From Chlorobaculum sp. (GTDB taxonomy: Bacteria; Bacteroidota; Chlorobiia; Chlorobiales; Chlorobiaceae), in NCBI GenBank assembly GCA_013334855.1, contig JAAXWU010000003.1, positions 1 to 48,606 of the forward strand: a stretch of 48,606 nt of DNA, given 5' to 3'. The notes beneath the pieces are model-generated. The model was not told where the DNA came from, made no database searches, and worked only from the letters and a program-made list of their open reading frames with translations. The position numbers and the translations under genes are program-made. The stretch's first letter is position 1, and the number at the start of each line of letters is the position of its first letter. Shown here in pieces: positions 26,065 to 34,155 of the stretch.

Positions 26065-27474
26065 TTATTTCCGCGCAAAAGAGTTCTTGCCGGGGAGTAT
26101 CGCTTCGACGCCGACTGTCGTCAGGATATTGAGTGTTACCGATACGGCAATGTACCAGCTCCACGCCAGGCCGAGAAATTTGAGCAGGAAGACCACCGCC
26201 ATGCTGGCCAGCAGTCCGGCGACGAGGCTGGGCGAGCGGAACTGGCGACTGCTTTTCGAGAGCAGGAAGAGGCCGAGCAGTCCGCCATAGGTGAAGGAGG
26301 CGATTTCGAGGCCGAGCATGACGATGGCCTTGTCGTTCTCGTTGAAGGCCAAGGCGATGACGATCAGCACCGTGGCCCAGGCGACGCTGATGAAGCGCGA
26401 GGCGTTGAGCGACGCCCGGCCCTTCATGAGGTCGGTGACGGTCGAGGCGGCCAGCGAATTGATCGACGAAGCGAGGGTTGACATGGCGGCTGAGAGAATT
26501 CCGGCCAGCAGCAGCCCCTTGAGGCCGGCGGGCAGCGACTGGACGATGAAGACGGTGAATTCTCGATCCTTGGCGAGCGGCGCACCGTTGAAAAACACGT
26601 AGATGAGCGAACCCGCCAGGAGGAAGAGCGCGAACTGGAAGAGCACGAACACGCCGCTGGCGATCATCGCCTTGCGGGCCGAGCCGAGGCCGTCGCAGCC
26701 GAGTACGCGCTGCACCATCATGTAATCGACGCCGTGCGAGCAAAGGGAGAGCAGAATGCCGCCTGAAAAGGCGCTGACAAACGAGAGCGGATTGGTCAGA
26801 ATGTGCGGGTCGTCGTCGATGATCCGCAGCTTTCCGGCGTCGAGGAGTGGCGCGAGCACATCGAGGAGCGGCGCGTCGAGCCGGGCGAGGATGAAGAGGA
26901 TCGTGACGATGCCGCCGCCGAGGTAGAGCGCGAACTGGATGCTGTCGAGCCAGACGACGGTTTTCAGGCCGCCCGAAATGGTATAGACGAGGGTGACGAT
27001 GCCGATCACCAGCACCGAGACAGAGAGCGGCCAGCCGGTGACGGCCTGCACCACCACGCCGGTCGCCAGAAAGCGGATGCCGTCGCCGAGAATTCGGGTC
27101 AACAGAAAGATCACCGACGCGGTTTTCTGGATGCCGGGGCCGAACCTCAAGCCGATCACCTCGTAGATCGAGGTGACGCCTTGCTTGAAATAGATGGGGA
27201 GCAGGATGAAGCTCACCAGTATCCGGCCCACGATGTAGCCGAACGAGAGCTGCAGAAAGCTCCAGTCGCCCCGGTAGGCCAGGCCGGGCACGCTCACGAA
27301 GGTCAGCACCGAGGTTTCGGTGGCCACGATGGAGAGCATCACCATGAACCACGGCAGCTTGTGGCCGCCGAGGAAGTAGTCGCTGGTCTCTTTGTTGCTT
27401 CGCCCCTGCCAGAGTCCGAGCAGCATGTTGCCCGCCAGGAAGAGGATGATGATGGCGTAATCGAGAGGTTGCAT
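26065..27474 (-). CDS. Sodium:solute symporter, candidate MurNAc (or MurNAc-sugar) importer
   Basis: A protein of 469 residues with about 13 hydrophobic segments and the SSS family signature (SDYFLGGHKLPWF; AYRGDWSFLQ; YTISGGLKTVVWLD; GILSAAMSTLASSINSLAAS). The start at 27474 is chosen because the protein begins MQPLDYAIIILFLAGN, typical for the family; a longer frame to 27585 runs into the preceding gene. It is the last gene after AmgK-, MurU- and NamZ-like genes, and Tannerella forsythia has an analogous inner-membrane MurNAc transporter beside its recycling genes. The substrate assignment is inferred from the neighbours. Confidence 0.82.
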   Translation of the reverse strand: MQPLDYAIIILFLAGNMLLGLWQGRSNKETSDYFLGGHKLPWFMVMLSIVATETSVLTFVSVPGLAYRGDWSFLQLSFGYIVGRILVSFILLPIYFKQGVTSIYEVIGLRFGPGIQKTASVIFLLTRILGDGIRFLATGVVVQAVTGWPLSVSVLVIGIVTLVYTISGGLKTVVWLDSIQFALYLGGGIVTILFILARLDAPLLDVLAPLLDAGKLRIIDDDPHILTNPLSFVSAFSGGILLSLCSHGVDYMMVQRVLGCDGLGSARKAMIASGVFVLFQFALFLLAGSLIYVFFNGAPLAKDREFTVFIVQSLPAGLKGLLLAGILSAAMSTLASSINSLAASTVTDLMKGRASLNASRFISVAWATVLIVIALAFNENDKAIVMLGLEIASFTYGGLLGLFLLSKSSRQFRSPSLVAGLLASMAVVFLLKFLGLAWSWYIAVSVTLNILTTVGVEAILPGKNSFARK

Positions 27475-27532
27475 CGGGTCTGGTGCTTCTGCTGTTGTCA
27501 ATGAAACGGCGCGTCGGGCGGTCAATAACCGC

Positions 27533-28699
27533 TCAGGCGTCGTACAGATGAAAATTGGGCTTGATTGCCGAGAACTCCGCTTCATCCTTCTCCCACGATG
27601 AGATGACGCTTTCCGCCGGAGTTCCGTCGAGAATCATCGAGCGGATCGCGCCGCTTCCTGCCAGCAGGTCGAAGGCCGGAATGTCGTCCCGGAATTCGTA
27701 CACGCCGTCGAGGAACCGGAGCTGGTCGGGATAGAGCTCCCGCAAGGCGCAGGTCATGGCGACCGCCGTGGCGAAGGGGCGGAATCGGGCGTGGTCGGTC
27801 ACATGCAGGTAGATGCCGCCGATGGCCTCGCCTGCGTATTTGTGGAAGGTCGGGCGGAACCAGGTCGACCTGAACGCCACTCCTTCGAGCGGCATCGACG
27901 CCAAGCGCCCGGCCAGCTCGAACGGATCGATGAAGGATGCACCGCTCAGGAGGAACGGCGTGGTCGCGCCGCGTCCCTCCGAAACGTTCAGCCCCTCGAA
28001 GAGGCACATGCCGGGATAGACCTCGGCGACCGGGAAGGACGGCATGTTCGGCGAGGGCGGAACCCACGGCAGGCAGGTCTCCGGGAAGAGCATCCCTCGT
28101 GACCAGTTCTGCATCGTGACGACGCTCAGATTCAGGTCGAGCTTTTTGTAGTCGCGCCAGAAGTGGGCGATCTCTCCGGCGGTCAGGCCGTGGCGCACCG
28201 GCACCGGCATGACGCCGACGAAGGAGTGAAACGCCGGATCGAGCTGCGGTCCCTCGACCGTCACGCCCCCGAGCGGGTTCGGGCGGTCGAGCACCATGAT
28301 CTCGATGTCGAGTCCCTCGGCGGCCTCCATGAAGAGCGCGAGCGTGTTGACGTAGGTGTAGTAGCGCGAGCCGACATCCTGAATGTCGAAGAGCACGACA
28401 TCGAGTCCCGCAAGCAGCTCCCGCGCCGGGGCGAGCGACTGCTCGCTGTCTCCGTAGAGGCTCACGATCTCGCAACCGGTGTCGGGCTGGCGCGAGACGG
28501 CGATCTGATCCTGCTCGACGGCAAAGAGGCCGTGTTCGGGCGAGAAGATTCTCGTCAGCCCGACACCGGCGCGGCGAAGCAGCGTCCATGAATATTCGAG
28601 CTGCATCGAGACCGAGGTCTGGTTGGCGATCAGGCCGACGCGCCGGTTCTTCACCATTTCGGGATTCTGGAGCAGAATGTCGAGACCGTTGATGACCAT
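27533..28699 (-). CDS. DUF1343 protein, NamZ-like exo-beta-N-acetylmuramidase
   Basis: A protein of 388 residues of the DUF1343 family (FSPEHGLF, LFDIQDVGSRYYTYVNTLAL, VLDRPNPLGG, NVSEGRGATTPF). Bacillus subtilis NamZ of this family removes terminal beta-N-acetylmuramic acid from peptidoglycan chains, and the same action would split MurNAc-GlcNAc. Unlike secreted NamZ, this one begins MVINGLDILLQNPEM with no signal peptide, so it looks cytoplasmic. It follows the nucleotidyltransferase by 27 bases. Cytoplasmic action on an imported disaccharide is my inference. Confidence 0.85.
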   Translation of the reverse strand: MVINGLDILLQNPEMVKNRRVGLIANQTSVSMQLEYSWTLLRRAGVGLTRIFSPEHGLFAVEQDQIAVSRQPDTGCEIVSLYGDSEQSLAPARELLAGLDVVLFDIQDVGSRYYTYVNTLALFMEAAEGLDIEIMVLDRPNPLGGVTVEGPQLDPAFHSFVGVMPVPVRHGLTAGEIAHFWRDYKKLDLNLSVVTMQNWSRGMLFPETCLPWVPPSPNMPSFPVAEVYPGMCLFEGLNVSEGRGATTPFLLSGASFIDPFELAGRLASMPLEGVAFRSTWFRPTFHKYAGEAIGGIYLHVTDHARFRPFATAVAMTCALRELYPDQLRFLDGVYEFRDDIPAFDLLAGSGAIRSMILDGTPAESVISSWEKDEAEFSAIKPNFHLYDA

Positions 28700-28726
28700 G
28701 CCGTTGCTGTTTGCGATGTCAGGAGT

Positions 28727-29656
28727 TCACAGAGGAATGCGGATGCCGGGCGCGGCGATGGCGTTGCGTAGCGTCTCGTCGCTCTCGACGGTCGTGCCAG
28801 GCAGGAGCACCGAGTGCTCCACGACGGCTCCGGCGGCTATCGAGCAGTTCGCGCCGATCACTGAATTCTCGACGCGAGCCTCCGGGCTTATCGATGCATC
28901 GTCCGAGACCATGCACGGAAAGAGGCCGATTGCCCGCTTCATGCGTTCCGCAAGCTGAAGGATACGCAAATTATCGTCGAGGTTCGCCCGGTAAAAGTTC
29001 GGCAGAGTGCCAATATCCTGCCACAATCCGCAGTGCTCGTAAGAGGCGAGACCTTCGTTGTCCACCAGTCCGTAAAAGCCGGTTTCGACGATGCCCGAAA
29101 ACTCCGCTTTCAGGTGGCGGAAGATCGCCGGACTGAACACCGCCGTGCCGGTGTAGATGAAGGGCGAATGGAGGCCCGCGCCGCGCTGGTTCCTGAAATC
29201 GAGCACCCGTCCGTCGCGCACGCCGACGTGGCCGATCTCTGCGGCCAGCGGGGTCGCGAAGAGGGCGAGCGTGCCGCCGCAGCCGGAGCGGCGGTGCGTC
29301 TCGATCAGCGCCCGCAGGTTCATGTCGCTGATGATGTCGCTGTTGATGAGCACGAAATCCTCGCCATCGAGCAGCGTTTCGCACTTCTTCAGCCCGCCGC
29401 CGGTGCCGAGGATTTCACGCTCCTCCGAAAGCACGATTTCGAGGCTTCCGAAATCTTGCTCATCGAAAAAGCGCTGAAGGCTCTCCGGGTGGTGGTGAAT
29501 GTTGATGATCGCTTTGCGAATGCCCGCCTCCTTGAGCAGAAAGAGCGAGTAGCAGAGGCTCGGCACGTTCAGCACCGGCACGAGCGGCTTTGGCATCGCG
29601 TCGGTAATCGGTTGCAGGCGGGTGCCGAAACCGGCGGCAAGGACGAAGGCGTTCAT
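28727..29656 (-). CDS. murU: MurU-like nucleotidyltransferase (MurNAc-1-phosphate uridylyltransferase candidate)
   Basis: A protein of 309 residues. The nucleotidyltransferase motif is AAGFGTRL with PKPLVPV at residues 8-27; INSDIISD carries the metal Asp. It makes an NDP-sugar from a sugar 1-phosphate. The gene overlaps the AmgK-like kinase by four bases (ATGA), the same pair as amgK-murU of Pseudomonas, where MurU forms UDP-MurNAc. It differs by a C-terminal left-handed beta-helix of hexapeptide repeats (ISPEARVENSVIGANCSIAA), making it about 85 residues longer than Pseudomonas MurU. A mannose or glucose 1-phosphate transferase is the alternative. Confidence 0.75.
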   Translation of the reverse strand: MNAFVLAAGFGTRLQPITDAMPKPLVPVLNVPSLCYSLFLLKEAGIRKAIINIHHHPESLQRFFDEQDFGSLEIVLSEEREILGTGGGLKKCETLLDGEDFVLINSDIISDMNLRALIETHRRSGCGGTLALFATPLAAEIGHVGVRDGRVLDFRNQRGAGLHSPFIYTGTAVFSPAIFRHLKAEFSGIVETGFYGLVDNEGLASYEHCGLWQDIGTLPNFYRANLDDNLRILQLAERMKRAIGLFPCMVSDDASISPEARVENSVIGANCSIAAGAVVEHSVLLPGTTVESDETLRNAIAAPGIRIPL

Positions 29657-30669
29657 CGTGAATTTCCGGGCATGAGCGGTTCGAGAAGACGGCCCGCCGA
29701 GGCCAGCTCGGGCCGGGCGTCGATGTAGGCCCGCAGATAGCCAAGGGTCGGCCCGATGCACGGCTCGAAAGACGGATTGCCGACCACCGTCGTCTGGTAG
29801 CAGAAGGTGCCGACAGCCTTGACGTTGCGCTGGAAGGCCATCAGGTCGAACAGACGGAGATATTCCGCCCACTCCATTGTCGTCAGATTATGTCTGACGA
29901 GCAGTTCGAAGTGGTAGCGTTTCAGCTCCTCGACGAGCTCCTGATCGAACCGGATATAGGAGTCGCGCAGGAGCGACACGGCGTCGTACTGCGGCAGACC
30001 GAGGCGGGCGTCCTGGAAATCGATGATCACCGGCTCGTCGCGGAAGAGCATGATGTTACGGCTGTGGAAGTCCCGGTGGTTCAGCACGAAATGCTCCGGC
30101 AGTACGAGGAGACCGGCAATGGTGGCAAATTCATCGCGAAGCTGGTCGATAGCCCGATCATCGAGTCTGCCTCTGAAGTAGTGCTTCAGGCCATGTTCGA
30201 TGAAGAAGTCGAACTCGAACATCAGCTTTTCCTGATCGAAACTCAGCGAAAAGGGGATCGTCGCATTCGTCGATTCGCTGTCGGGTCTTATCGACTGAAT
30301 CCTGACGAGAGTGTCGATGATCTGGCGGTAACGCGCCGCGAGCCGCACGTTGTCGAGCAGCGGCACTTCGTCCTGAAGCATGAGGTCACCGCAATCTTCG
30401 AGGAGCAGCAGGCCGAGTTGGTGGTCGATGCCAGTCAGCTCGGGCACGCGGATGCTGTGGCTGGCAAGCAGGTCGCGGAGAATCAGGAACGGGTAGCTTT
30501 GCGGATCCGTCGCCTTGAAGGCCGGATCGGCGCAGACGATTGACGTCCCATGCGCTCCAGTCACTCTGAAGTACTGACGGTTCGAGGCGTCGCCTTTGAC
30601 TGTTGAAATATCGAGCTGCGCCCGTTCTTCGGGCGGATAGAGGAGGCGAATCGATTCCTGGAGTTCCAT
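29653..30669 (-). CDS. amgK: AmgK-like anomeric sugar kinase (MurNAc/GlcNAc 1-kinase candidate)
   Basis: An aminoglycoside-phosphotransferase-fold kinase of 338 residues. The catalytic loop is NHRDFHSRNIM at 197-207 and the metal site IIDFQDARLG at 215-224; GDASNRQYFRV near residue 26 is the nucleotide-binding start typical of AmgK. AmgK phosphorylates the anomeric carbon of MurNAc or GlcNAc with ATP. It is first in a four-gene run whose next member overlaps it and encodes a MurU-like enzyme. The family match together with that partner is the evidence; specificity is not shown by sequence. Confidence 0.8.
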   Translation of the reverse strand: MELQESIRLLYPPEERAQLDISTVKGDASNRQYFRVTGAHGTSIVCADPAFKATDPQSYPFLILRDLLASHSIRVPELTGIDHQLGLLLLEDCGDLMLQDEVPLLDNVRLAARYRQIIDTLVRIQSIRPDSESTNATIPFSLSFDQEKLMFEFDFFIEHGLKHYFRGRLDDRAIDQLRDEFATIAGLLVLPEHFVLNHRDFHSRNIMLFRDEPVIIDFQDARLGLPQYDAVSLLRDSYIRFDQELVEELKRYHFELLVRHNLTTMEWAEYLRLFDLMAFQRNVKAVGTFCYQTTVVGNPSFEPCIGPTLGYLRAYIDARPELASAGRLLEPLMPGNSR

Positions 30670-30695
30670 GTAGCGTGACGGGTAAATGCGAGCCT

Positions 30696-30736
30696 AAAAA
30701 AAAAGCACCTTATGCGGGAGGATGCATAAGGTGCTT
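30696..30736 (-). terminator. Rho-independent terminator of csmB
   Basis: On the minus strand AAAGCACCTTATGC (30736-30723) pairs with GCATAAGGTGCTTT (30715-30702) and runs into nine T. It lies 19 bases after the csmB stop and separates csmB from amgK. Confidence 0.88.
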
Positions 30737-30754
30737 TGAGGTCGGGAGCGTCGC

Positions 30755-30982
30755 TTACTTTTTCGGCGCGATGGCGGCGGAAACGCTCTGGAGAACCTGG
30801 GTGGCGGCGCCAGCGAAGTTACCGACCAGATCGGTAGCGGTCTTGCCAAGAGGCTCGGCAACGTCGGTCAGCGCTTTCAGGGCGGTGTTGGCAACGTCCA
30901 TCTGCATCTGGAAGAGCTTGCCGAAGGTTTCGGTGAGGGTGTTGATTGCACCCGTGACATCGATGTTTGATCCGTTTGACAT
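30755..30982 (-). CDS. csmB: Chlorosome envelope protein B
   Basis: A protein of 75 residues: MSNGSNIDVTGAINTLTETF, then LFQMQMDVANTALKALTDVA, LGKTATDLVGNFAGAATQ and a terminal AIAPKK. Length and sequence fit CsmB, the second most abundant chlorosome envelope protein, an amphipathic Ala/Thr-rich chain at the lipid monolayer. CsmF is the homologue to consider. It has its own strong terminator, as fits a highly expressed single gene, and a 417-base gap upstream for its promoter. The ribosome site is weak by eye. Confidence 0.92.
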   Translation of the reverse strand: MSNGSNIDVTGAINTLTETFGKLFQMQMDVANTALKALTDVAEPLGKTATDLVGNFAGAATQVLQSVSAAIAPKK

Positions 30983-31399
30983 GATGTTTATATGTTTAGT
31001 TGTTTAGAAAGCACGTAAGAGAAATTCTTTGCGCACGCGCAGGCTTTCGTGATTGGACAAAGCTAATATATTTTAAACAGTTGCGCAAGGGCGAGGAGGT
31101 AAAAAACGTAATGGCGATTTCAGCTTTTTACTGGTATCGCTCTCATCTGCGAGGGGTATCCGGGTGACGGGAATACCCGGTTTCCACGCGCCGGAAACGT
31201 CGGCGCACTCAGTCGTAAATGATTTCAGGAGTGGCGGTTCCGGTTCGCAGCGTTTGTTCGTGGCAGGGGCTTGTCAAGCAGGGCCGTTGATGCATGAGCA
31301 TGATACGGCGCGTTTTCAGGTTTGTCGAAGCAGGGAAACGATCCGTTTTATTGCCAGGCTTCGTAACGATTTTTGCTGGCGTCATGCGAGCAGTCGCCA
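30983..31399. other. 417-base intergenic region upstream of csmB
   Basis: It must carry the csmB promoter on the minus strand; no boxes are assigned with confidence, though 31060-31080 is AT-rich. On the plus strand GAGGAGGT at 31093-31100 precedes an 18-codon frame (entry below) and CCGGGT-ACCCGG forms a hairpin at 31160-31180. From 31180 to 31399 no supported gene is seen on either strand. Confidence 0.4.
31111..31167 (+). CDS. Possible 18-residue peptide with perfect Shine-Dalgarno
   Basis: A full GAGGAGGT stands ten bases before ATG of MAISAFYWYRSHLRGVSG, and the stop runs into a CCGGGT/ACCCGG hairpin. It could be a leader peptide or a chance event; nothing recognisable follows on this strand for 580 bases. 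Confidence 0.2.
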   Translation: MAISAFYWYRSHLRGVSG

Positions 31400-31522
31400 T
31401 CAGTTCGATTTTTTATTCTGCGATTTGCCGATGAATTTGTTGAGCAGGAGCACCACGAAGATTCCGCCGATGAAAAAGCCGAGAGGAGCGAAAATAGTCG
31501 TGTAATTGAAAGAATCGGTCAT
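31400..31522 (-). CDS. Small single-helix membrane protein
   Basis: A 40-residue frame: polar start MTDSFNYTTIF, one helix APLGFFIGGIFVVLLLNKFI, and a basic tail GKSQNKKSN, so the tail would face the cytoplasm. No family is recognised; such proteins are often extra subunits of membrane complexes. There is no clear ribosome site. It stands alone between csmB and a divergent gene. Confidence 0.5.
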   Translation of the reverse strand: MTDSFNYTTIFAPLGFFIGGIFVVLLLNKFIGKSQNKKSN

Positions 31523-31683
31523 GGCTGAAGCGTTATGATTGCATGGCAGTTACCGGCGAGGCAACCGGTTTTTCACCGCTCAAAATAAAGAAAAAACGGT
31601 CATTCCAACAGCGATTTACCGGGGAAAGAGGTCGTGTTTCAGGCTTTTTCTGTCATCAGGCCGGGAGAAAAACCGGGGAACTC

Positions 31684-31713
31684 TTGTATTTTGAATCATG
31701 TTCATGGTAAAAT
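31684..31713 (+). promoter_or_regulatory. Candidate promoter of the 209-residue protein gene
   Basis: TTGTAT at 31684-31689 and TAAAAT at 31708-31713 are 18 bases apart, resembling a sigma-70 promoter, about 40 bases before the gene. Based on sequence only. Confidence 0.3.
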
Positions 31714-31751
31714 CATAGAAATTCATTTCAAGAAAAAGCAGAGCAGTACTC

Positions 31752-32381
31752 ATGGAGGTTGTTGGAAAAAGCAGAGCCAAAGTGGTCATCGAATCGCATC
31801 TGAGCGAATCGGTGGTCTATTTCTCCGATCATGTCAGGATACTCAAGTGCAATCCGTACTGCACCGGTGTTACCTACCTGAAGGAGCATGGCGTCTATCA
31901 GTGGATTTTCCAGGTGAACGATCCGCGTGAAAATCCCATCACGGCGGTGTTTTTCGTGACGCAGAACGAGGAGCATCTCGATAGCTCCGGCATCGTGCCC
32001 GCCGGACCAGCCGCGCCGGAAGAGCCGATCCCTGAAGGAACCGTGTCGGGCCGCTGCATCAGGTGGGTCAACGCCTCGAACGTGCCCGACGTGCCGTTGA
32101 ACGCCAAGAATACCTTCGTCGGGCAGGCCAATACGAGGATTTGCCTCTATCATCTCGACAGTCAGCGCACCGAGGTGCATTTCGAAACCGACATCACGCT
32201 CGACTTCGAACTCTCCTTTCCGCTCAACCTCATGCCGGAGGGCATCCTGAAATTCATGACTGAGGCGATCATGTCCAAGATCATGCAGCAGGCGACCGAG
32301 AGTATGCTCTGCCAGGTGCAGAACGATCTGTGCTGCATCGCCTCCGAGCTGAACGCTTCGGGCGGCAAGATCGAGCACTGA
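31752..32381 (+). CDS. Conserved hypothetical protein, 209 residues, possibly DUF1997-like
   Basis: A soluble protein without signal or membrane segments. It opens with VVIESHLSESVVYFSDHVRI, and a middle part HFETDITLDFELSFPLNLMP leads to a helical, Met-rich end with three Cys. The beta-rich start and helical end recall the DUF1997 (SRPBCC-like) proteins of photosynthetic organisms, but this is only a resemblance by eye. Nothing about function is claimed. A terminator follows directly. Confidence 0.7.
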   Translation: MEVVGKSRAKVVIESHLSESVVYFSDHVRILKCNPYCTGVTYLKEHGVYQWIFQVNDPRENPITAVFFVTQNEEHLDSSGIVPAGPAAPEEPIPEGTVSGRCIRWVNASNVPDVPLNAKNTFVGQANTRICLYHLDSQRTEVHFETDITLDFELSFPLNLMPEGILKFMTEAIMSKIMQQATESMLCQVQNDLCCIASELNASGGKIEH

Positions 32382-32395
32382 TACCGGCTATCCAA

Positions 32396-32446
32396 AAATC
32401 CCTGCGCGGCTGATTTCAATAGTTGCACAGGGATTTGTTTTTTTTT
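32396..32446 (+). terminator. Terminator before the efflux operon
   Basis: AAATCCCTG at 32396-32404 pairs with CAGGGATTT at 32428-32436 and is followed by GTTTTTTTTT. It ends the gene at 31752-32381 and insulates the operator just behind it. Confidence 0.7.
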
Positions 32447-32451
32447 ACCTT

Positions 32452-32470
32452 TATACCCTAAGGGGGTATA
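32452..32470. promoter_or_regulatory. CsoR/CstR-type operator
   Basis: TATACCC and GGGTATA are perfect inverted arms around TAAGG. This is the usual G/C-tract palindrome of the CsoR/RcnR/CstR repressor family, 63 bases ahead of a gene for such a repressor, so autoregulation of the efflux operon is likely. Confidence 0.72.
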
Positions 32471-32533
32471 GGTAGTTAATGGCGTAAAGGCGAATCAAAC
32501 GTTTTTTCCGCTCGGCGGAGCAGGACAGAAGTG

Positions 32534-32782
32534 ATGAACGAAGATTGCAGAATGGACGATGTGATCGTCCGGCTCAAAAAGGTGAACGGACAGGTTCAGG
32601 CGTTGATGAGAATGATCGAGGGTGGTGAGGAGTGCGACAAGGTGCTGACCCAGTTCCTCGCGGCCAAGGCGGCGCTCGACAATACCTACTCCCTGGTGCT
32701 GAACCGGAATCTCCAGAACTGCCTGAACCGGCAGGATGCGCCAAGCGTGGAAAAGATTATCAAACTCATATCGAAACAGTAG
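32534..32782 (+). CDS. CsoR-family transcriptional repressor with CstR-like ligand pattern
   Basis: An all-helical repressor of 82 residues (DUF156). The first ligand Cys is in GGEECDKV; 25 positions on there is Asn where copper-sensing CsoR has His, and 29 positions on is Cys (RNLQNC). CstR, the persulfide sensor of Staphylococcus aureus, has the same Cys-Asn-Cys spacing with ENLIEC. So it may sense sulfane sulfur rather than copper, which would fit a sulfide oxidiser. The ATG at 32534 is preferred to GTG at 32531. It heads the efflux operon; the next gene starts at the base after its stop. Confidence 0.85.
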   Translation: MNEDCRMDDVIVRLKKVNGQVQALMRMIEGGEECDKVLTQFLAAKAALDNTYSLVLNRNLQNCLNRQDAPSVEKIIKLISKQ

Positions 32783-34120
32783 ATGACCAAGATGGCAACC
32801 AGAAGGTTTTTGGCGCTGATCGCGGCGGGTCTCGTGACCTGTTCGCAGGCCGACGCGGCAACCATGAAGCTCTCGCTCGACGACGCGTTGAAGATGGCGC
32901 ATGAACGGAATACGATGCTCAAGGCGGCCCGAGCCAAAATCGACCAGGCTGACGCCCGGATCGAGCAGACTCGTCAGGGTTTCCTGCCGAAGGTGACGCT
33001 CTCCGAAACCGTGCTGCAAACCAACGATCCCGGCGCGGTGCTCGTGGGCAAGCTTCAGCAGGAGTCCGCCTACTACAATCTGCCGAACGACCTGGGTGAC
33101 TTCTCGCTGAAGAATCTCAACCACCCCGGGGCGATCACCGATTTCCAGACCTCGCTTCAGGTGATGCAGCCGATCTTCAACAAGGACGCCACTATCGGCC
33201 GTTCGATGGCCCGGAGCGCCCGCAAGGCGCAGGGGTTCATGACCGACCGCGCCGTGGAGACCATCGATCTGAATGTCAAGAAGGCCTATTACGGCCTCAT
33301 TCTTGCCAAGAAGAATCTCGACGCCACCGAGCAGTCGATCCGCATCATGCAGGGCTACAGCAGCGAAGCCGCACGCGGTTACGCCGCAGGCTTGGTGACC
33401 AAGTCCGACAAGCTCTCCACCGAGGTCCGGCTGGCCGAACTGCGTGACCAGAAGCTTCAGATTCAGGACGCCATCCGCAACGCCGAGGATGCGCTCCGCA
33501 CGATGCTCTCTCTCGGCCCGGACGATACCGTCCAGCCGGTTGGCGATCTGACGGTCGATGCGAAGCTTTCGGCTTCGAAGGCCAGCGCTGAGGGGCGCAG
33601 CGACCTCAAGGCGCTCGCGGCGTTTCAGGAGGTGACCGGCTACCAGCACGACATGGCTCGCGCGCAGTACATGCCGAGGGTGAACGCCTTCGCGCAGCAG
33701 AACTGGCACGACAACTCCATTTTCGGCACCGAGGGGTCGAGCTGGACGATTGGTCTGAACGTGCAGTGGAATATTTTCGACGGCATGGCCACCAAAGGCA
33801 AGGTGGAGGAGGCGAGGGCGCAGGCGATGGAGGCCCGGTACAACTACGAGGCGGCCAGGCAGCAGAGCGATATGGAGATCGACATGGCTCGCCGCTCGCT
33901 TGTCACCTCCCGCGAGCGCATCGCCGTGGCAGGGAAATCGCTCGAAGCGGCCAAAGTCAGTTTCGACTTCATCGGCGAGCAGTTTCGAACCGGCATGGCC
34001 ATGAGCTTCGAACTGCTCATGCGCGAACAGGCCTGGACCTGGGCGAAGATGCGCCTCAACCAGGCGAAGTACGATTACTGCATCGCCAGAAGCGAACTCG
34101 AATATTACAGCGCTCACTGA
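32783..34120 (+). CDS. TolC-family outer membrane efflux channel
   Basis: A protein of 445 residues with a cleavable signal (FLALIAAGLVTCSQADA) and the internal repeat of outer membrane efflux proteins (LSLDDALKMAHERNTMLKAA; later LNVQWNIFDGMATKGKVEEA). It should form the trimeric outer membrane channel for the RND pump encoded downstream. The ATG touches the stop of the repressor gene, so translation is coupled; an in-frame ATG nine bases later is possible. Confidence 0.92.
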   Translation: MTKMATRRFLALIAAGLVTCSQADAATMKLSLDDALKMAHERNTMLKAARAKIDQADARIEQTRQGFLPKVTLSETVLQTNDPGAVLVGKLQQESAYYNLPNDLGDFSLKNLNHPGAITDFQTSLQVMQPIFNKDATIGRSMARSARKAQGFMTDRAVETIDLNVKKAYYGLILAKKNLDATEQSIRIMQGYSSEAARGYAAGLVTKSDKLSTEVRLAELRDQKLQIQDAIRNAEDALRTMLSLGPDDTVQPVGDLTVDAKLSASKASAEGRSDLKALAAFQEVTGYQHDMARAQYMPRVNAFAQQNWHDNSIFGTEGSSWTIGLNVQWNIFDGMATKGKVEEARAQAMEARYNYEAARQQSDMEIDMARRSLVTSRERIAVAGKSLEAAKVSFDFIGEQFRTGMAMSFELLMREQAWTWAKMRLNQAKYDYCIARSELEYYSAH

Positions 34121-34155
34121 ATCCGGTTTCGGGCATTTGAGCCAAACGGAAAATC

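Noticed and set aside
25964-27352. 462-residue Arg/His-rich open frame over the symporter gene
   Set aside because: Out-of-frame reading of a gene with clear SSS motifs.
31164-31505. 113-residue plus-strand frame near csmB
   Set aside because: No ribosome site or recognisable motif and it overlaps the more convincing 40-residue minus-strand membrane protein.
32495-34117. 540-residue open frame on the minus strand opposite the repressor and TolC genes
   Set aside because: Spans two real plus-strand genes and has no domain pattern.
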